Shown one piece after another: positions 29,236-38,940 of a stretch of DNA of 64,000 nt. The notes beneath the pieces are model-generated. The model ran no database searches. It saw only the letters and a list, made by a program, of their open reading frames with translations, and had not been told where the DNA came from. Numbering within the stretch: position 1 is the first letter of the stretch; each line of letters starts with the position of its first letter. Source of the DNA: Cercophora sp. LCS_1 (taxonomy: Eukaryota > Ascomycota > Sordariomycetes > Sordariales > Lasiosphaeriaceae); NCBI GenBank assembly GCA_036250225.1, contig JAPZLL010000011.1:124001-188000 (forward strand). Reading direction: 5' to 3'. Made by a program: the position numbers and the translations under genes.

Positions 29236-30821
29236 CCCCGAAGTCCGTGCAGTATCTTGTCCTTCTCTTTGTCCTTGTCGAGGGAGGACAGGGTCGAAAG
29301 ACGATGCTTAGATGCACCCCACCCGTCGCCGTCACGTGGCAACTTTTCCAACTCGCCGCGCTCTAGAATTGCTGCTCGCTGCACTCCCACATCATCTCGT
29401 TGGCGTGAAAGTGAACAGTGCGCGGGGGGGGGGGGGGTTTGTTCTTAATAAACCCATCCTCGCTGAACAAGTGGGGCCGTGTGCCGATGCATGCTGACCC
29501 ACCGTGGCGTTTGCAATGTCTCGTGCGCGGAGTTGAGATCCAACCGAACCTTCAACGACTCCGGGTACCGGTTTTCAGCATTTCCTGAAGTGACGCGGAG
29601 AGACTTGACCTCGCACTTCCTAATATGAGGCACATATTCTTCGCCATCATCGTCATCCATCAATGACTCCGTCCAGTTCAGTGTGTCGCGCGATGTCCAT
29701 CTCAGGCCGACGAAGCCATCTTGTCCGCCGGCAGATCTGGTAGCAGCAATGTTGATGTATGAACCGGCGTATATGTCTGCCATCACAGCGGATTGTTGCG
29801 CCCAATCCTCAACATCTCCTTGGATGATGCAGAGTCGATCCATACGTAGCGAAGACCCATGGCTCGGGTGATCTTGACAGCATGTTGGAAGTTGGGTGTC
29901 ATCTCTTAGATGTCGATGCTCTGCTTCCGCTCAGCAATATTTTCACGATTTGTGACGAACGCCGGGCCTATCCCCCATGAGTGACTGAGGGCGACGTAGA
30001 GCCCATTATCGCCGGGCTCGGTCTCGACGAGCACGATTTTGTCGTCGGCGAGGTCGAGCACCCGCTTTGGCAGTGGCTTGGGGTTCTCAGTTGTTGAACT
30101 CGACCGACATCCTAGGTGGTTGTCGTGGCATCTTTGGGCCCAGCCCTGGATGGCACTTGCGTACTCCTCAAACGTGGGATCCGTCTGTACGTCTCTGGCA
30201 ACTTTGATAGCAGAGAACAGAGCGGCGACGTCTGGAGGCCAAATCAGTCGCTGCCTATGGGCTGTCATTGGGATAATCTTACCCTCGTCTGTAGTATCAA
30301 CCTCGAGCGTAATCTCTTCCCGCCCTTTGGCCTGCTCGTCATCTCCGGGGCCTAAGTCACACCTCACAAGCAGGTGGAGCGTCCCTAGCTTGTCCAAGCG
30401 AGTATTGCGAATGGCAACCGAATAGCTTGCTTTATCCCGCTTGATCCGTGAAGTAAATGCATCCTGCCCAAAATCACCCTCCGACAGGAAGGTTTCGACA
30501 GTTGTCTTGAAGGGCGGCACAGATCAGAGACTCCTGAGCGGATGAACGGAGGTCGGTGTCGCTCATCCAGCGGTCACCGCCCCCGTAGGCGTCGCATGTG
30601 TTTTCCGTTGTCTTGTTGATATTTTTGACGCTCAAGTTAAGGCACACAGGACAAGACATCCTGGTCCGCTGGCTTGCACCACCAACATCTAAGTTGCTAG
30701 CGTCTTGGGCTTTCTTTCGCATATTACGTCTCTCCCTCAGGCTGCGAGGGAGTTTCAAGTCGAGCGGTATGCGCATGGTGAGCCGGGGTATCGATGTAGT
30801 TGTCTGCGTCTCAGGAACCAC
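29236..30821 (-). pseudogene. Decayed HET-domain gene
   Basis: Fragments in several minus-strand frames align in order to one HET protein: a Cys-rich N-terminal part (SCPVCLNLSV ... DLRSSAQESLICAAL), a frameshift near 30510, then KTTVETFLSEGDFGQDAF onward to VALSHSWGIGPAF, a TAA at 29908-29906, MTPNFQHAVKITRAMGLRYVWIDS, a frameshift near 29848 where about 4 nt seem lost, LCIIQGDVEDWAQQ...YINIAATRS, QRGWVY followed by TAA at 29447-29445, a 14-C run that is out of frame, then VHFHANEMMWECSEQQ and another shift near 29370. Both TAA codons sit where a CAA (Gln) is expected. The gene is clearly non-functional. The end at 29236 is approximate and the start is unclear (an internal ATG precedes SCPVC). 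Confidence 0.85.
29424..29437. repeat. Homopolymer of 14 G (C on the coding strand of the HET relic)
   Basis: A G run within the remnant HET reading frame, between the RGWVY and VHFH blocks. With 13 or 16 bases the two blocks would be in one frame; with 14 they are not. Confidence 0.9.
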
Positions 30822-31075
30822 AAAGACAGAAAGGAGAAAGCTGGAAGTCCCGGGAAATAAGCTTGGGCATCAAACCGACTGGTCGTGTTGCCTCGGGGGC
30901 GGGGTAACCATCACACCTGGTCTATATCCCGCCGATTGGTTCAATAGATGATGGGCACCGTTGACATTACATGGCCTAGGGAGACTTGGGATTTTGGCGT
31001 GTTAGTAAAAGAATTCGATTTGGCGGCAGTCGGCGATCGCAGAGTAGCGTCACCTGTCGCCCGCCGACATCACGA

Positions 31076-32251
31076 TCAATTACCCACGCTGGGAGTCATG
31101 CACAATCTTGGCGCTCCCCGAAGCCCCCGCCAGTAGTTGCTCCTCTCGACGATAGCTCGGTCAAAAACGAACCACCACTTCCCAAAGACCTCCTGACCAA
31201 CTTCCCAGTTCTTTTCGTCGTATGGGTCGTCGCCCCAGATCCGGATTCCTTCTGCGCCATCCTCCATGTCGTAGACAAAGTGCATCAGCGCAAGAGGGTC
31301 TTGCGCAACGGGCGGCCGTTCGCTTTCGGGCATGTTCATGACGTTGATTATGCGGTCCCGACACGATGGCCACGGCAAAAGGTCGTAGAGTGGGTGGTGC
31401 GGCAAGAGGATCTGGGTTGCTGTTGGTTGCCATGTCGCTGGGAGTTGATCAGTTGGCGGGCCCATTCCCAGATTGAATGGCGACAAAGCATCCGGTTTCC
31501 AGAGGCAAAGCGCATTGATACGGGTGGCGATACGCAGTAGGCCGCGGAGGAGGGTCAGCTCGGTGACAGGGAGGAGGTAACTGTCGGGGAATGACTCGCT
31601 CCTCCCTCCACCACTCAGCTCCACGGTCACGGATGAAGGTTGGGAGCTGCGTAACGGACTGTCGTCGGCCCCTGTCCCACTTGGCGCCAAGGGAGAGACC
31701 GTATCGTTTGCTTCGATAGAGACAAAGGGCAACTCGAATGTATCGGGCGATGTGTGAAGGATCAACTCATCCCCTGGGGCGGAGAAGGCCAATGGCGGAA
31801 AGTCCATCTCGTTTGCCGCCCAGCCAAAGGTGACATCCATGTCTGCTGGTGTCTCTCCGAGTTCCCGCGCGGGTCCATCATTGGCGGAGGGCGCCAAAAC
31901 GTCTGGTCCCGGGGAAATGGTATTGACCCCATCGCGGCCGTCATCAGAGACCCCCTCTTTGTTAGGGCCTTCAGAGGCCCCAGGGTGGTCGCCGCCAGAA
32001 GTGTCGTCTGCGACGTCTTTGGACGACGCATGTCGAGCCTGTCGCTTCCGTTGCCCTGAACGTGTCAGCATAGCGCGTTCCATGGTATTGGTGAGGGTGT
32101 CCATACGATATCTGCGTTGAGCGAGAACGTTCAAAACACGCTTCCTTTCGGCAGCATCTTCGTCAATATCGGGAACGGCAATCGCCGGAGGGGGCTTGCT
32201 TCTCCTTTGTCGCGCCCGGGGTCGGTTGCCCTCAGCAGACTCGGCCTGCAT
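31076..32251 (-). CDS. bZIP transcription factor with DUF3425 domain, 374 aa
   Basis: Exon 1 is 32251-32107 and exon 2 is 32055-31076, with a 51-bp intron. Splicing joins NVLAQRRYR to QRKRQARH, restoring the basic region of a fungal bZIP (consensus N-x-L-A-Q-R-R-Y-R-x-R). The ATG at 32251 is the first in frame. The leucine zipper is short or absent, as is usual for the DUF3425 class. The acidic, Ser/Pro-rich middle (about 100-210) may be an activation region. The C-terminal DUF3425-like part includes LPVTELTLLRGLLRIATRINAL, a PLYDLLPWPSCRDRI block and WWFVFDRAIVERSNYWRGLRG. It is a nuclear DNA-binding regulator; its targets are unknown. It lies about 7 kb from the biosynthetic locus, so cluster control is possible but not shown. 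Confidence 0.88.
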   Translation of the reverse strand: MQAESAEGNRPRARQRRSKPPPAIAVPDIDEDAAERKRVLNVLAQRRYRMDTLTNTMERAMLTRSGQRKRQARHASSKDVADDTSGGDHPGASEGPNKEGVSDDGRDGVNTISPGPDVLAPSANDGPARELGETPADMDVTFGWAANEMDFPPLAFSAPGDELILHTSPDTFELPFVSIEANDTVSPLAPSGTGADDSPLRSSQPSSVTVELSGGGRSESFPDSYLLPVTELTLLRGLLRIATRINALCLWKPDALSPFNLGMGPPTDQLPATWQPTATQILLPHHPLYDLLPWPSCRDRIINVMNMPESERPPVAQDPLALMHFVYDMEDGAEGIRIWGDDPYDEKNWEVGQEVFGKWWFVFDRAIVERSNYWRGLRGAPRLCMTPSVGN

Positions 32252-32582
32252 ATTTGATCGCACCTGCTGCTTGGTTGAAATTGGTTGTGGCGTCAGAGCC
32301 TGCACACGAAATATCCTCGAAGGAAAGCGCAACCTTCACTCTCGGTTGGGTCGAGGGTCCCGCATTACACGTGTGAAAGCAATGCGTTATCGCACTGTGT
32401 CAGCATAACGGATAACAAATACTTGTTCCAGGCAGCAGCGGCCACCCAAGAGAGAGAACCCTCTATGGTTCCAGCGCCAAGAAGCCGGGCCACAGTGCGA
32501 ACAGCACCGACCTCCTTCCAACATCACTCCTCCCTTTTCCCAGTCACCAACACTTCCATCAGCTCCTTCCACAAAGCAAAGT

Positions 32583-33513
32583 TCAAGCTTCCATCCCCTC
32601 CAAAACCCCGCCCGCGAACCCCAATACATCCTCAACAACCCTCTTCGCATGCGTATGATAAATCCCTGAGATCGCGAATTAGCCCCTCATCCCAAACGGA
32701 CAAACAACACGCCGACTTACCGTGCCCACCCTTCTCATAAACCCTCAACTCAGCTCCCGGCAAGATCCGCCTCACCAACATCGAGCTCCCCTCAATCGGC
32801 ATCCCTGCATCGCTATCCCCATGCAACATCAACACCTTTGCGCCCCTCAATCCCTCCAACTCCCTCACCATATCCCTTCTCATAATCCCAACCGTCTCCA
32901 CCACCCCAACCGGATCAGCCATGGCCACCAACCCTTTATAAAATCCCAGCGCCGCATCTCCAATATCATTCCCTGCCAAATCCGTTCTAAAAATGCCCGG
33001 TACCTGCTCCGTGATGAACCCGATCCTACCGGGTGATTTCAGTCCTTCCACAAGGAAATCCCACGTCTGGGGATCAACGCCCTCTGAATTTTCAGGGTTA
33101 CGCTCGCCATACGGCATGTTGGGACCAATCCAGATGAAGCCCTTGCAGTGCTGTCGGATGTAGGGATCCGCTTCGTGTGCGAGGACGGATTCGGCACAGC
33201 CCATGCTTGCTGCGAGGAAGATGAAAGGGCCGGGCTTGAGGTGGGCGACGAGGGAGATGAGGTCGGATGTGAAGGTGGAAAAGGTGACGGTGTCGGTTGT
33301 GGATGTGGACCAGTGGCTTTGGCCGAAGCCGCGGCGGTCGGGGGCGATGAGGGGGTGGTTTGCCGAGAGGAGGGCAGGGATTAGGGGATCGAACATGCGG
33401 GAGGACATGGGCCAGCCGTGAAGGAGGATGATGGTTAGGGGCTTGGGGGTCGAGGGAGTGTAGTGACGGTAGAAGAGGGGAGTGGAGTCGGTTGGGGAGA
33501 TGAAGGTTGGCAT
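32583..33513 (-). CDS. Alpha/beta hydrolase (non-haem haloperoxidase/lipase-like), 291 aa
   Basis: Exon 1 is 33513-32721 and exon 2 is 32665-32583; the 55-bp intron has a GTAAGT donor, and splicing restores the C-terminal frame HG-IYHTHAKRVVEDVLGFAGG. The alpha/beta hydrolase fold shows the oxyanion motif LLHGWPMSS (about residues 31-39), DRRGFGQS, the nucleophile elbow AASMGC (Ser about 106), a late-strand LMLHGDSDAGMPI with the acid, and the catalytic His in YEKGGHG at the splice junction. No signal peptide, so likely cytosolic. The first Gly of the G-x-S-x-G elbow is Ala, common in this family. Substrate unknown; related fungal enzymes are esterases or cofactor-free haloperoxidases. Confidence 0.88.
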
Positions 33514-33788
33514 TTTGAGTGAGTTTAGTTGTGACTGGAGTGTGTGAAATGAAATGCGCTGCTCTTGGTGGTGGATAATTGTGGTGAGGAGGGTGGGGAG
33601 AGCGCGCAGTTATAGGTCGGGCATGCTTGCCAAGCACAACGTCTAAGCATAATGTTCTGTGAAGAGCGCAAGCATAACACGACATGGCTCAACGTTTGAC
33701 CGTTCAGCTCATCGTCGTCAGTTTTCATCAATATGCTAACAATAGACACGCAGCGAGCACAGCTCATTCCTATCCCGCCCACAATAAG

Positions 33789-34457
33789 TCACCCGGTAAG
33801 CCTCTCCTCGTCATCAAGCTTGATCTCCTCCACTTCCGCCTTCTTCTCCTTCCTCCGTCTCGCACAACGCCAAGCGCCCAGCCCAACAACAATCGTCGGA
33901 ACTCCAAAACCCACACCAATCCCGATAGCAATCTTATCAGACAGACTCAACCCTTCATCCTCGGATTTCTGGTTCGCTGGGACAACCCCAAAGATGGTTC
34001 CATTGGTAGAGGAAGTAGGCATGGCAATACCAGTGTACGTTGTGTTTCCACTGAGGTCAACTTTGAGGTAGCCTGTGCAAAGTCCAAGTTTCTCGTCGCG
34101 CATGGCTGTTTCTCGCGTATCAGCAAACTATCACCCACGTCAAGTCAATGGAGTTAGCTTACCCTGCCAATTGTCAGGACATTTCTCTTTCAAGCACCCA
34201 GCATAACCCGTCGAATTCCATGCCACGCACTGACACTCGATTGTCGGGTATTTGCAGCTGTCGTCCGAGTACTCCCCAAGACCTACCTCCTGCTCGCATT
34301 GCATTGCTGCCACGCAGTTGACGATTGAGCCAGGGGAGAAGAGGCCGGTAGGAAGTGTGGGCAAGCTGGTAGGTGTTGATTGTGAGCTGGTTGTTGGCGA
34401 CTGCGCGAGGGCAAATGTTGCGATGGAGAGGATGGTGACGAACCGAAGGTACGCCAT
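33789..34457 (-). CDS. Membrane-anchored secreted Cys-rich protein (CFEM-like), 203 aa
   Basis: Exon 1 is 34457-34163, exon 2 is 34105-33789, intron 57 bp. The ATG at 34457 starts a signal peptide (AYLRFVTILSIATFALAQS); the in-frame upstream sequence is less plausible. A Ser/Thr-rich stretch is followed by eight cysteines (NCVAAMQCEQ ... CKYPTIECQCVAW ... GCLKEKC ... LGLC), the last one contributed by exon 2; the count and spacing resemble CFEM-type extracellular domains without an exact match. Near the C-terminus lies a single TM helix (IAIGIGVGFGVPTIVVGLGAW), then a basic/acidic cytoplasmic tail. It is probably a type I plasma membrane protein. Confidence 0.82.
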
Positions 34458-35602
34458 GTCGGCTGCAGAGATGGGATCCTCAAATGTCAACAAGGCGAAA
34501 GAGTTTTGCAACAGCACGGTTCAAGCGACGTCGAGCAGAGACAAGGGGGAAAAAACCAAGATGGTCATGACGGTTATCCGAAGTAGCGATTTCAGCTGCA
34601 GACACAAAATGCCCCTTTCTCAAGATAGGGGGGTTGCTGTCTCCTGAGCATCGGAGCTGGCCAATAGGCGTTGAGGGATCCAATCTCTCGGACATGCGGG
34701 GCTGAAGAACAACCACGTCCTTCACCCAATGGCAATGCGATGTCGAGGCCGCATTTTTCGTGGCTGTTTGTGCCGCTCAGTCGAGCGATTCTATCAATTG
34801 TCCAACCATCCTCCCCAATGAGTTGGACCGTCGGCCGCTAAAACCTCTTTTTGACCATCAACGCGAAATTGCATCGGACGAGGAACTGGAAGGTTCTGGT
34901 GGATTAGCCAACTGAAGGTGTTCCTTACTAAAACGCCCTTTCAAAGCTCAAAGTTTGGCGGTAGAGTATGTGATCAGGTGGCTAACGGCGGCCGCTGTAG
35001 GCACCGATCCATCCCGAAACCACGGGCAAATGATGGAGGCATGTAGATGCTCCGACTTCAGCCTTAAAGGCCAAGGCCAGCCAGAAGGACTAGCCTATGT
35101 ATGGCTAGCTGAAGATTGATCATGGGCGGTGGCATTGCTGTGTGTAGACATGGGGTATCCGCCTTGGAGGTCAACTTCTGGGACGTGAGGAAACTGGAAT
35201 GGAGGGCAGAGCGGGAGACATGACTGCTGGCACAAGGCTGGATCCAGGCGTGGGCTCCAAGTTTTGCGGAGGCGCAGTTATCTTGGCAAGTAGAAGTTCA
35301 CATGGGGTCTCCCGATAGACATCTTTCAGCTTGGATGTAAGCTAGTCCACGATGTGAGGATGGAAAAGGGGCAGGAGGCTGATTTTGTGTTGCTAGCGTA
35401 GGGCAAGGAAGGGTCAGGTTGAAGAGGAACGAGGTTTTAAAGTATAAAAGCCAGTCCTGTCGCCCGTGATCTTCCATGGTTTTTCACATCTCAAGTCCGA
35501 ACACAACTTGAACTTTGAAACCAGCCTTTACCTTCCCAACCCAACTGGTTTCATCAACACCCATCTCCGACTCCCAATACTGTACTAGCCTACCCCGCCA
35601 AA
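34458..35602. promoter_or_regulatory. Divergent intergenic region with TATA box for the gene at 35603
   Basis: About 1.1 kb between two divergent genes; no coding motif. A canonical TATAAAAG is at 35443-35450, 153 bp upstream of ATG 35603, followed by a CA- and CT-rich leader, which suggests a strongly expressed gene. Confidence 0.6.
35443..35450 (+). promoter_or_regulatory. TATA box of the secreted protein gene at 35603
   Basis: TATAAAAG located 153 bp before the start codon in a gene-free region; position and sequence fit a core promoter. Confidence 0.6.
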
Positions 35603-36171
35603 ATGGTCAGCTTCACCACACTCACCGCCATCATCCTCGGCGCGGCCTTGCACTTGGTGCCTTTGGCTAGCGCCCTTCCTGAGCCCGCCACCGAACCGGC
35701 CACTGAGCCTTCCGGCATCATCATCGCTTCCGATGATGGCGTTGGCGGCAAGCCCAACATCACGGACGACACCCTCCGCGCCGTCCTTGATCCCCAGCCT
35801 CTGGCCCTCCCTGGAACAGGCGTCATCGCCAACGGTTACTCCTTTGACTTTGTCGAGAACACGCTCATTCCCAACCGCGTTTACTTCCTGGAGCCGTTCA
35901 AGTGCCAGACGCTACCCACCAGCAGGCTCGAATGGACTTTCAAGCGGGCGAAAAACGTGGGTCTTAATGGTACGTCTGCTCATGCACAGGGAAATGGGAG
36001 GATATGTCCGGAGTGCAAGACTGACTCGTGCCCATCGTCACCTATCCAGTCCGTATTTATGCGGGAACCTCGTTCGAATGCAACTGCGATAGCTCGGACT
36101 GGGAGCTCTTGCCCGACGAAAATACACTTTACGACACTTTTGTCCCGTACTTTTGCATCATGCTGAGCTAG
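35603..36171 (+). CDS. Secreted protein, 162 aa, function unknown
   Basis: Exon 1 is 35603-35969 and exon 2 is 36050-36171, with an 80-bp intron (GTACGT..CCAG). The product starts with a signal peptide (MVSFTTLTAIILGAALHLVPLASA), then two ATEP repeats, a short acidic region and a globular part (VIANGYSFDFVENTLIPNRVYFLEPF). Exon 2 supplies a CNC motif and the terminal YDTFVPYFCIMLS; four cysteines in all, probably two disulfides. No domain was recognised. The strong TATA box and CT-rich leader suggest high or induced expression. It may be an effector-like or structural secreted protein. Confidence 0.75.
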
Positions 36172-36518
36172 GTACCTACCTACTATAAACGCGGTGAAGA
36201 TTTGGCGATGATTTTGGGGAAGGATGATTTTTAGGAAGGGAGGGGAGGAATTTGGTTGATCGTCTCGCTGCAGGCTAGCCTACCATGTCTTTCAAGCTTC
36301 TGTGTTGCTTCTTGCGTTGTCTTCTCTGCTTTTGGGGGCCTCACTTTAGACTATCGAAGTAGTTGCTGGGTTGCTGGAAATACATCTCGCCGTCTTCTAC
36401 TTGAATCGTATCGTGCCTGGCACACAATGGCAGGGTGGAAGGGTGTGATGCATCTCCACGCTCCCATTGCTCTCCCGACCCTGCCACCCAAGAATACAAA
36501 ATGGCCGAGTGTCCTCCC

Positions 36519-37594
36519 TCAGCCATGAGTGAACCTTGCCTTCCTCTTCTCTAAGAACGCCGCTTGGCCTTCTTCAAAATCCTTGAAGCTAAAAGTCGAG
36601 TAGTAGAGTGTTTTCTCCACTGCAAGGCCGGAAGTCAAATGTACGTCCTCACCTGGAACAGAGATCGGTTAGGTCGGGTACGTAAACGGCGAAGCGTGGA
36701 CATACTTGTGAGAATCGCTTGCTTCGCCAACTTTGTGACCGGCCCCGACATGGCGGCAATCCTTTCCGTGAGTTTTGTGGCTTCGGCAAGAACTTGTTGT
36801 CTGGGAAAGGCCTTGTTGACGACTCCGAGCCGTTCAAACTCCTTACCAGTTGCAGGTTCCCCTGTCAAGATGAATTCCATGGCCTTGGGCGATCACAGTG
36901 TCAGAAAATGCCAGAGCGGTGTTTTGGGTGGGTGAATCATACCTTGTGCTTCCCGAGTGCCCTTGTCAACCGCTGCGTCCCGCCTGCTCCAGGAATTGTT
37001 CCGATCTTGATTTCGGGGAGGCCGAAGAGAGCATCTTCTGCTGCATATATGATGTCGCACTGATGCGCCATTAGGGTTCTGCCTGAATGCGGAGAGAATA
37101 TGGAGAGAGAACAGGGGCGCCTCACAGCAAGAGCAATCTCAAAGCCGCCGCCAACCTACCCAGAGTTTCATGTCAGTCTCTATGAAGAGTTGCGGAAGAA
37201 ATTATACTGACCGCAACGCCAATCACAGCTGCAATGATGGGTTTCGAAAAGTGCGCAAAGGCGTTGGTAAGATCCTTCAGGAACGCCCTTTGATGTGCGT
37301 CGGCCGTGGATATCTGAGCCAGCTCCTTGATATCCATGCCAGCTGCGTGAGTGAGCTTGGTGGCAACTGGATCGCTGTGGTGAATGGTTACGCACCGCAA
37401 AAGGGCCCTTCAGGACTTCCAGTTAGTACGACCGCCCGGACTTGGTCTAATGAATCGAGGAGTGCGAGAACCGAGACAAGCTCGTCGATCATGGCTTGAG
37501 AAAAGGCATTGCGTTTCGCTGGACGGTCCAGTCGGATAACTGCAACGCCAGTTTTATCATCAATAGTGACTCGAATGTTTTGAAGGTTGTCCAT
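36519..37594 (-). CDS. Enoyl-CoA hydratase/isomerase family protein
   Basis: Six exons are inferred from ATG 37594 to TGA 36521-36519. The blocks in order are VAVIRLDRPAKRNAFSQAM; PFC-AGMDIKELAQ; HFSKPIIAAVIGVA; VGGGFEIALA; CDIIYAAEDALFGLPEIKIGTIPGAGGTQRL; AMEFILTGEP; NKAFPRQQVLAEA; YYSTFSFKDFEEGQAAFLEKRKARF. All donors are GT(G/A/C) types (GTGCGT, GTCAGT, GTGAGG, GTATGA, GTATGT), and introns are 50-90 bp. The oxyanion-hole AGMDI and the glutamate in LPEIKIG are present, while GTIPGAGGTQRL carries the second conserved region, as in crotonase-type hydratases of beta-oxidation. It adds water to enoyl-CoA or isomerises the double bond; no obvious mitochondrial leader, no SKL ending. It stands 1.3 kb from the biosynthetic locus and could supply or process acyl-CoA. 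Confidence 0.87.
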
Positions 37595-38940
37595 GTTGAA
37601 CTTGGGTGCAGTGCGTCAGACCGTTTTTCGACGGGATGGTAGATCGGATGTCTGTTCTTCTTTCACGAACACAGCACTCCGTCTTAGAAAGCAGAGAATT
37701 CGGTACTTTCGGGAACTTTCGTTTCCCCAGCAATCTGTCAGCAGCTTGTCATCACAGGTTAATATATTTCTCTGGCCTTTCAATCAGGACAAGGCCGGTA
37801 ACTGCGACCTGCCCAGGCATGGTCTAAGCCGAGTGCTCCCCGAGAGCAACCTGTGCCCACTCGCTTCGTATCCGGCCGGCGCCGTTCCGTGAGGTCGTAT
37901 TCTAGATTGTGGAAATCGTGTGGCTAGGGTGTGATGAATGTCAATGTTGCATCCTTACTACTGGTTGCCAAGATCGTTGAGTGCGACGGCTTTGCGATTC
38001 AGGGGGTGCATTTACCACGAGGCAAGCGCGCTAACGATTTCGAGTAAGCTCTGACATGTGATTTCATACATTGGGGATGAATCCTCGCGAGGAGGGCCCT
38101 CCGTCTCGTCTACTCTCGCTTTGTGAGCTGAAAAGCCCGGCACGAGGAAGATTGAGAATAGACTCCGATCACAACGAGACACTGACGCGGCACGTGTTAT
38201 TAATGTTGCCATCTTATATAATAGAGCCGCTACCTCTCATTGCCTGTTCCAAGGATCGTGAGGAAGTTTCCAAGGAATTTGCTACCATTAGCGTCATACC
38301 AAACCTCCCCACCGGAAGTGCCGCGCTCATTGCAACAGTCCCTGCAGGCACAAAGCGATTCCTAAGGAATTGGTAATGCTTGGTAGCGCCCAAGATCTGG
38401 GGTTACAGGGAGCCGAGAAGGCAAGATGCTAAGCGACCGGACCGATGCACTGATTCGGCTACCAGTTCCGGCGTCAACGGAGCCGGCTCCGACCCTGCGA
38501 CCAAGGGTGCGTCTTATTGTGACAGACGCGCGCTCCATCTTCCGTCACGGCTGTTGGTTGCAACCACGGAACCGTCATTCACGACTGGCGTGATGTCAAA
38601 CATTGATGAACAAGGTGTTCTTCCGCCAATAACACCTGTCTATCCAGGAAAATACACCCGATGCAGAGGGACCAAAGGGCAGCACCACGCAAGGAAACGC
38701 TACGCCGAGGCTTGGGTAGTGGTATCGCCCGACAACCCCCGCTCACCCAGGCACTATTACGGCCAAGCAGTCCGAGGACCGGAGACTGGAAGACGGAGCA
38801 ATGGATGGTATGGCACATCCTTTTGCAAGCATGCCGGTAAATGCCCCCGGACAATGGATATAAACACCGACAAAATCCTGGAGTACGTCTAATCATCCAT
38901 CCACCAGTAACCGCGTTATCAGACGCTAACAACAGCAGCC
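37595..38940. promoter_or_regulatory. Divergent promoter region at the left border of the biosynthetic locus
   Basis: About 1.35 kb between the hydratase start and the start of the TmpA-like gene. No convincing coding frame; the longest frames show no motif and odd composition. It contains a perfect 14-bp palindrome at 38478-38491. Confidence 0.5.
38478..38491. promoter_or_regulatory. 14-bp perfect palindrome CGGAGCCGGCTCCG
   Basis: It reads identically on both strands and has CGG and CCG ends separated by 8 bp, a layout bound by dimeric Zn2Cys6 regulators. It lies 450 bp upstream of the TmpA-like gene. That it is a binding site is inference. Confidence 0.35.

Noticed and set aside
33098..33685. 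Pro/His-rich minus-strand frame over the alpha/beta hydrolase
   Set aside because: Frame shadow of the hydrolase exon; low-complexity composition.
38380..38892. 170-codon plus-strand frame upstream of the TmpA-like gene
   Set aside because: No domain, no signal, odd composition, and it overlaps the expected promoter; GTG or weak start context.
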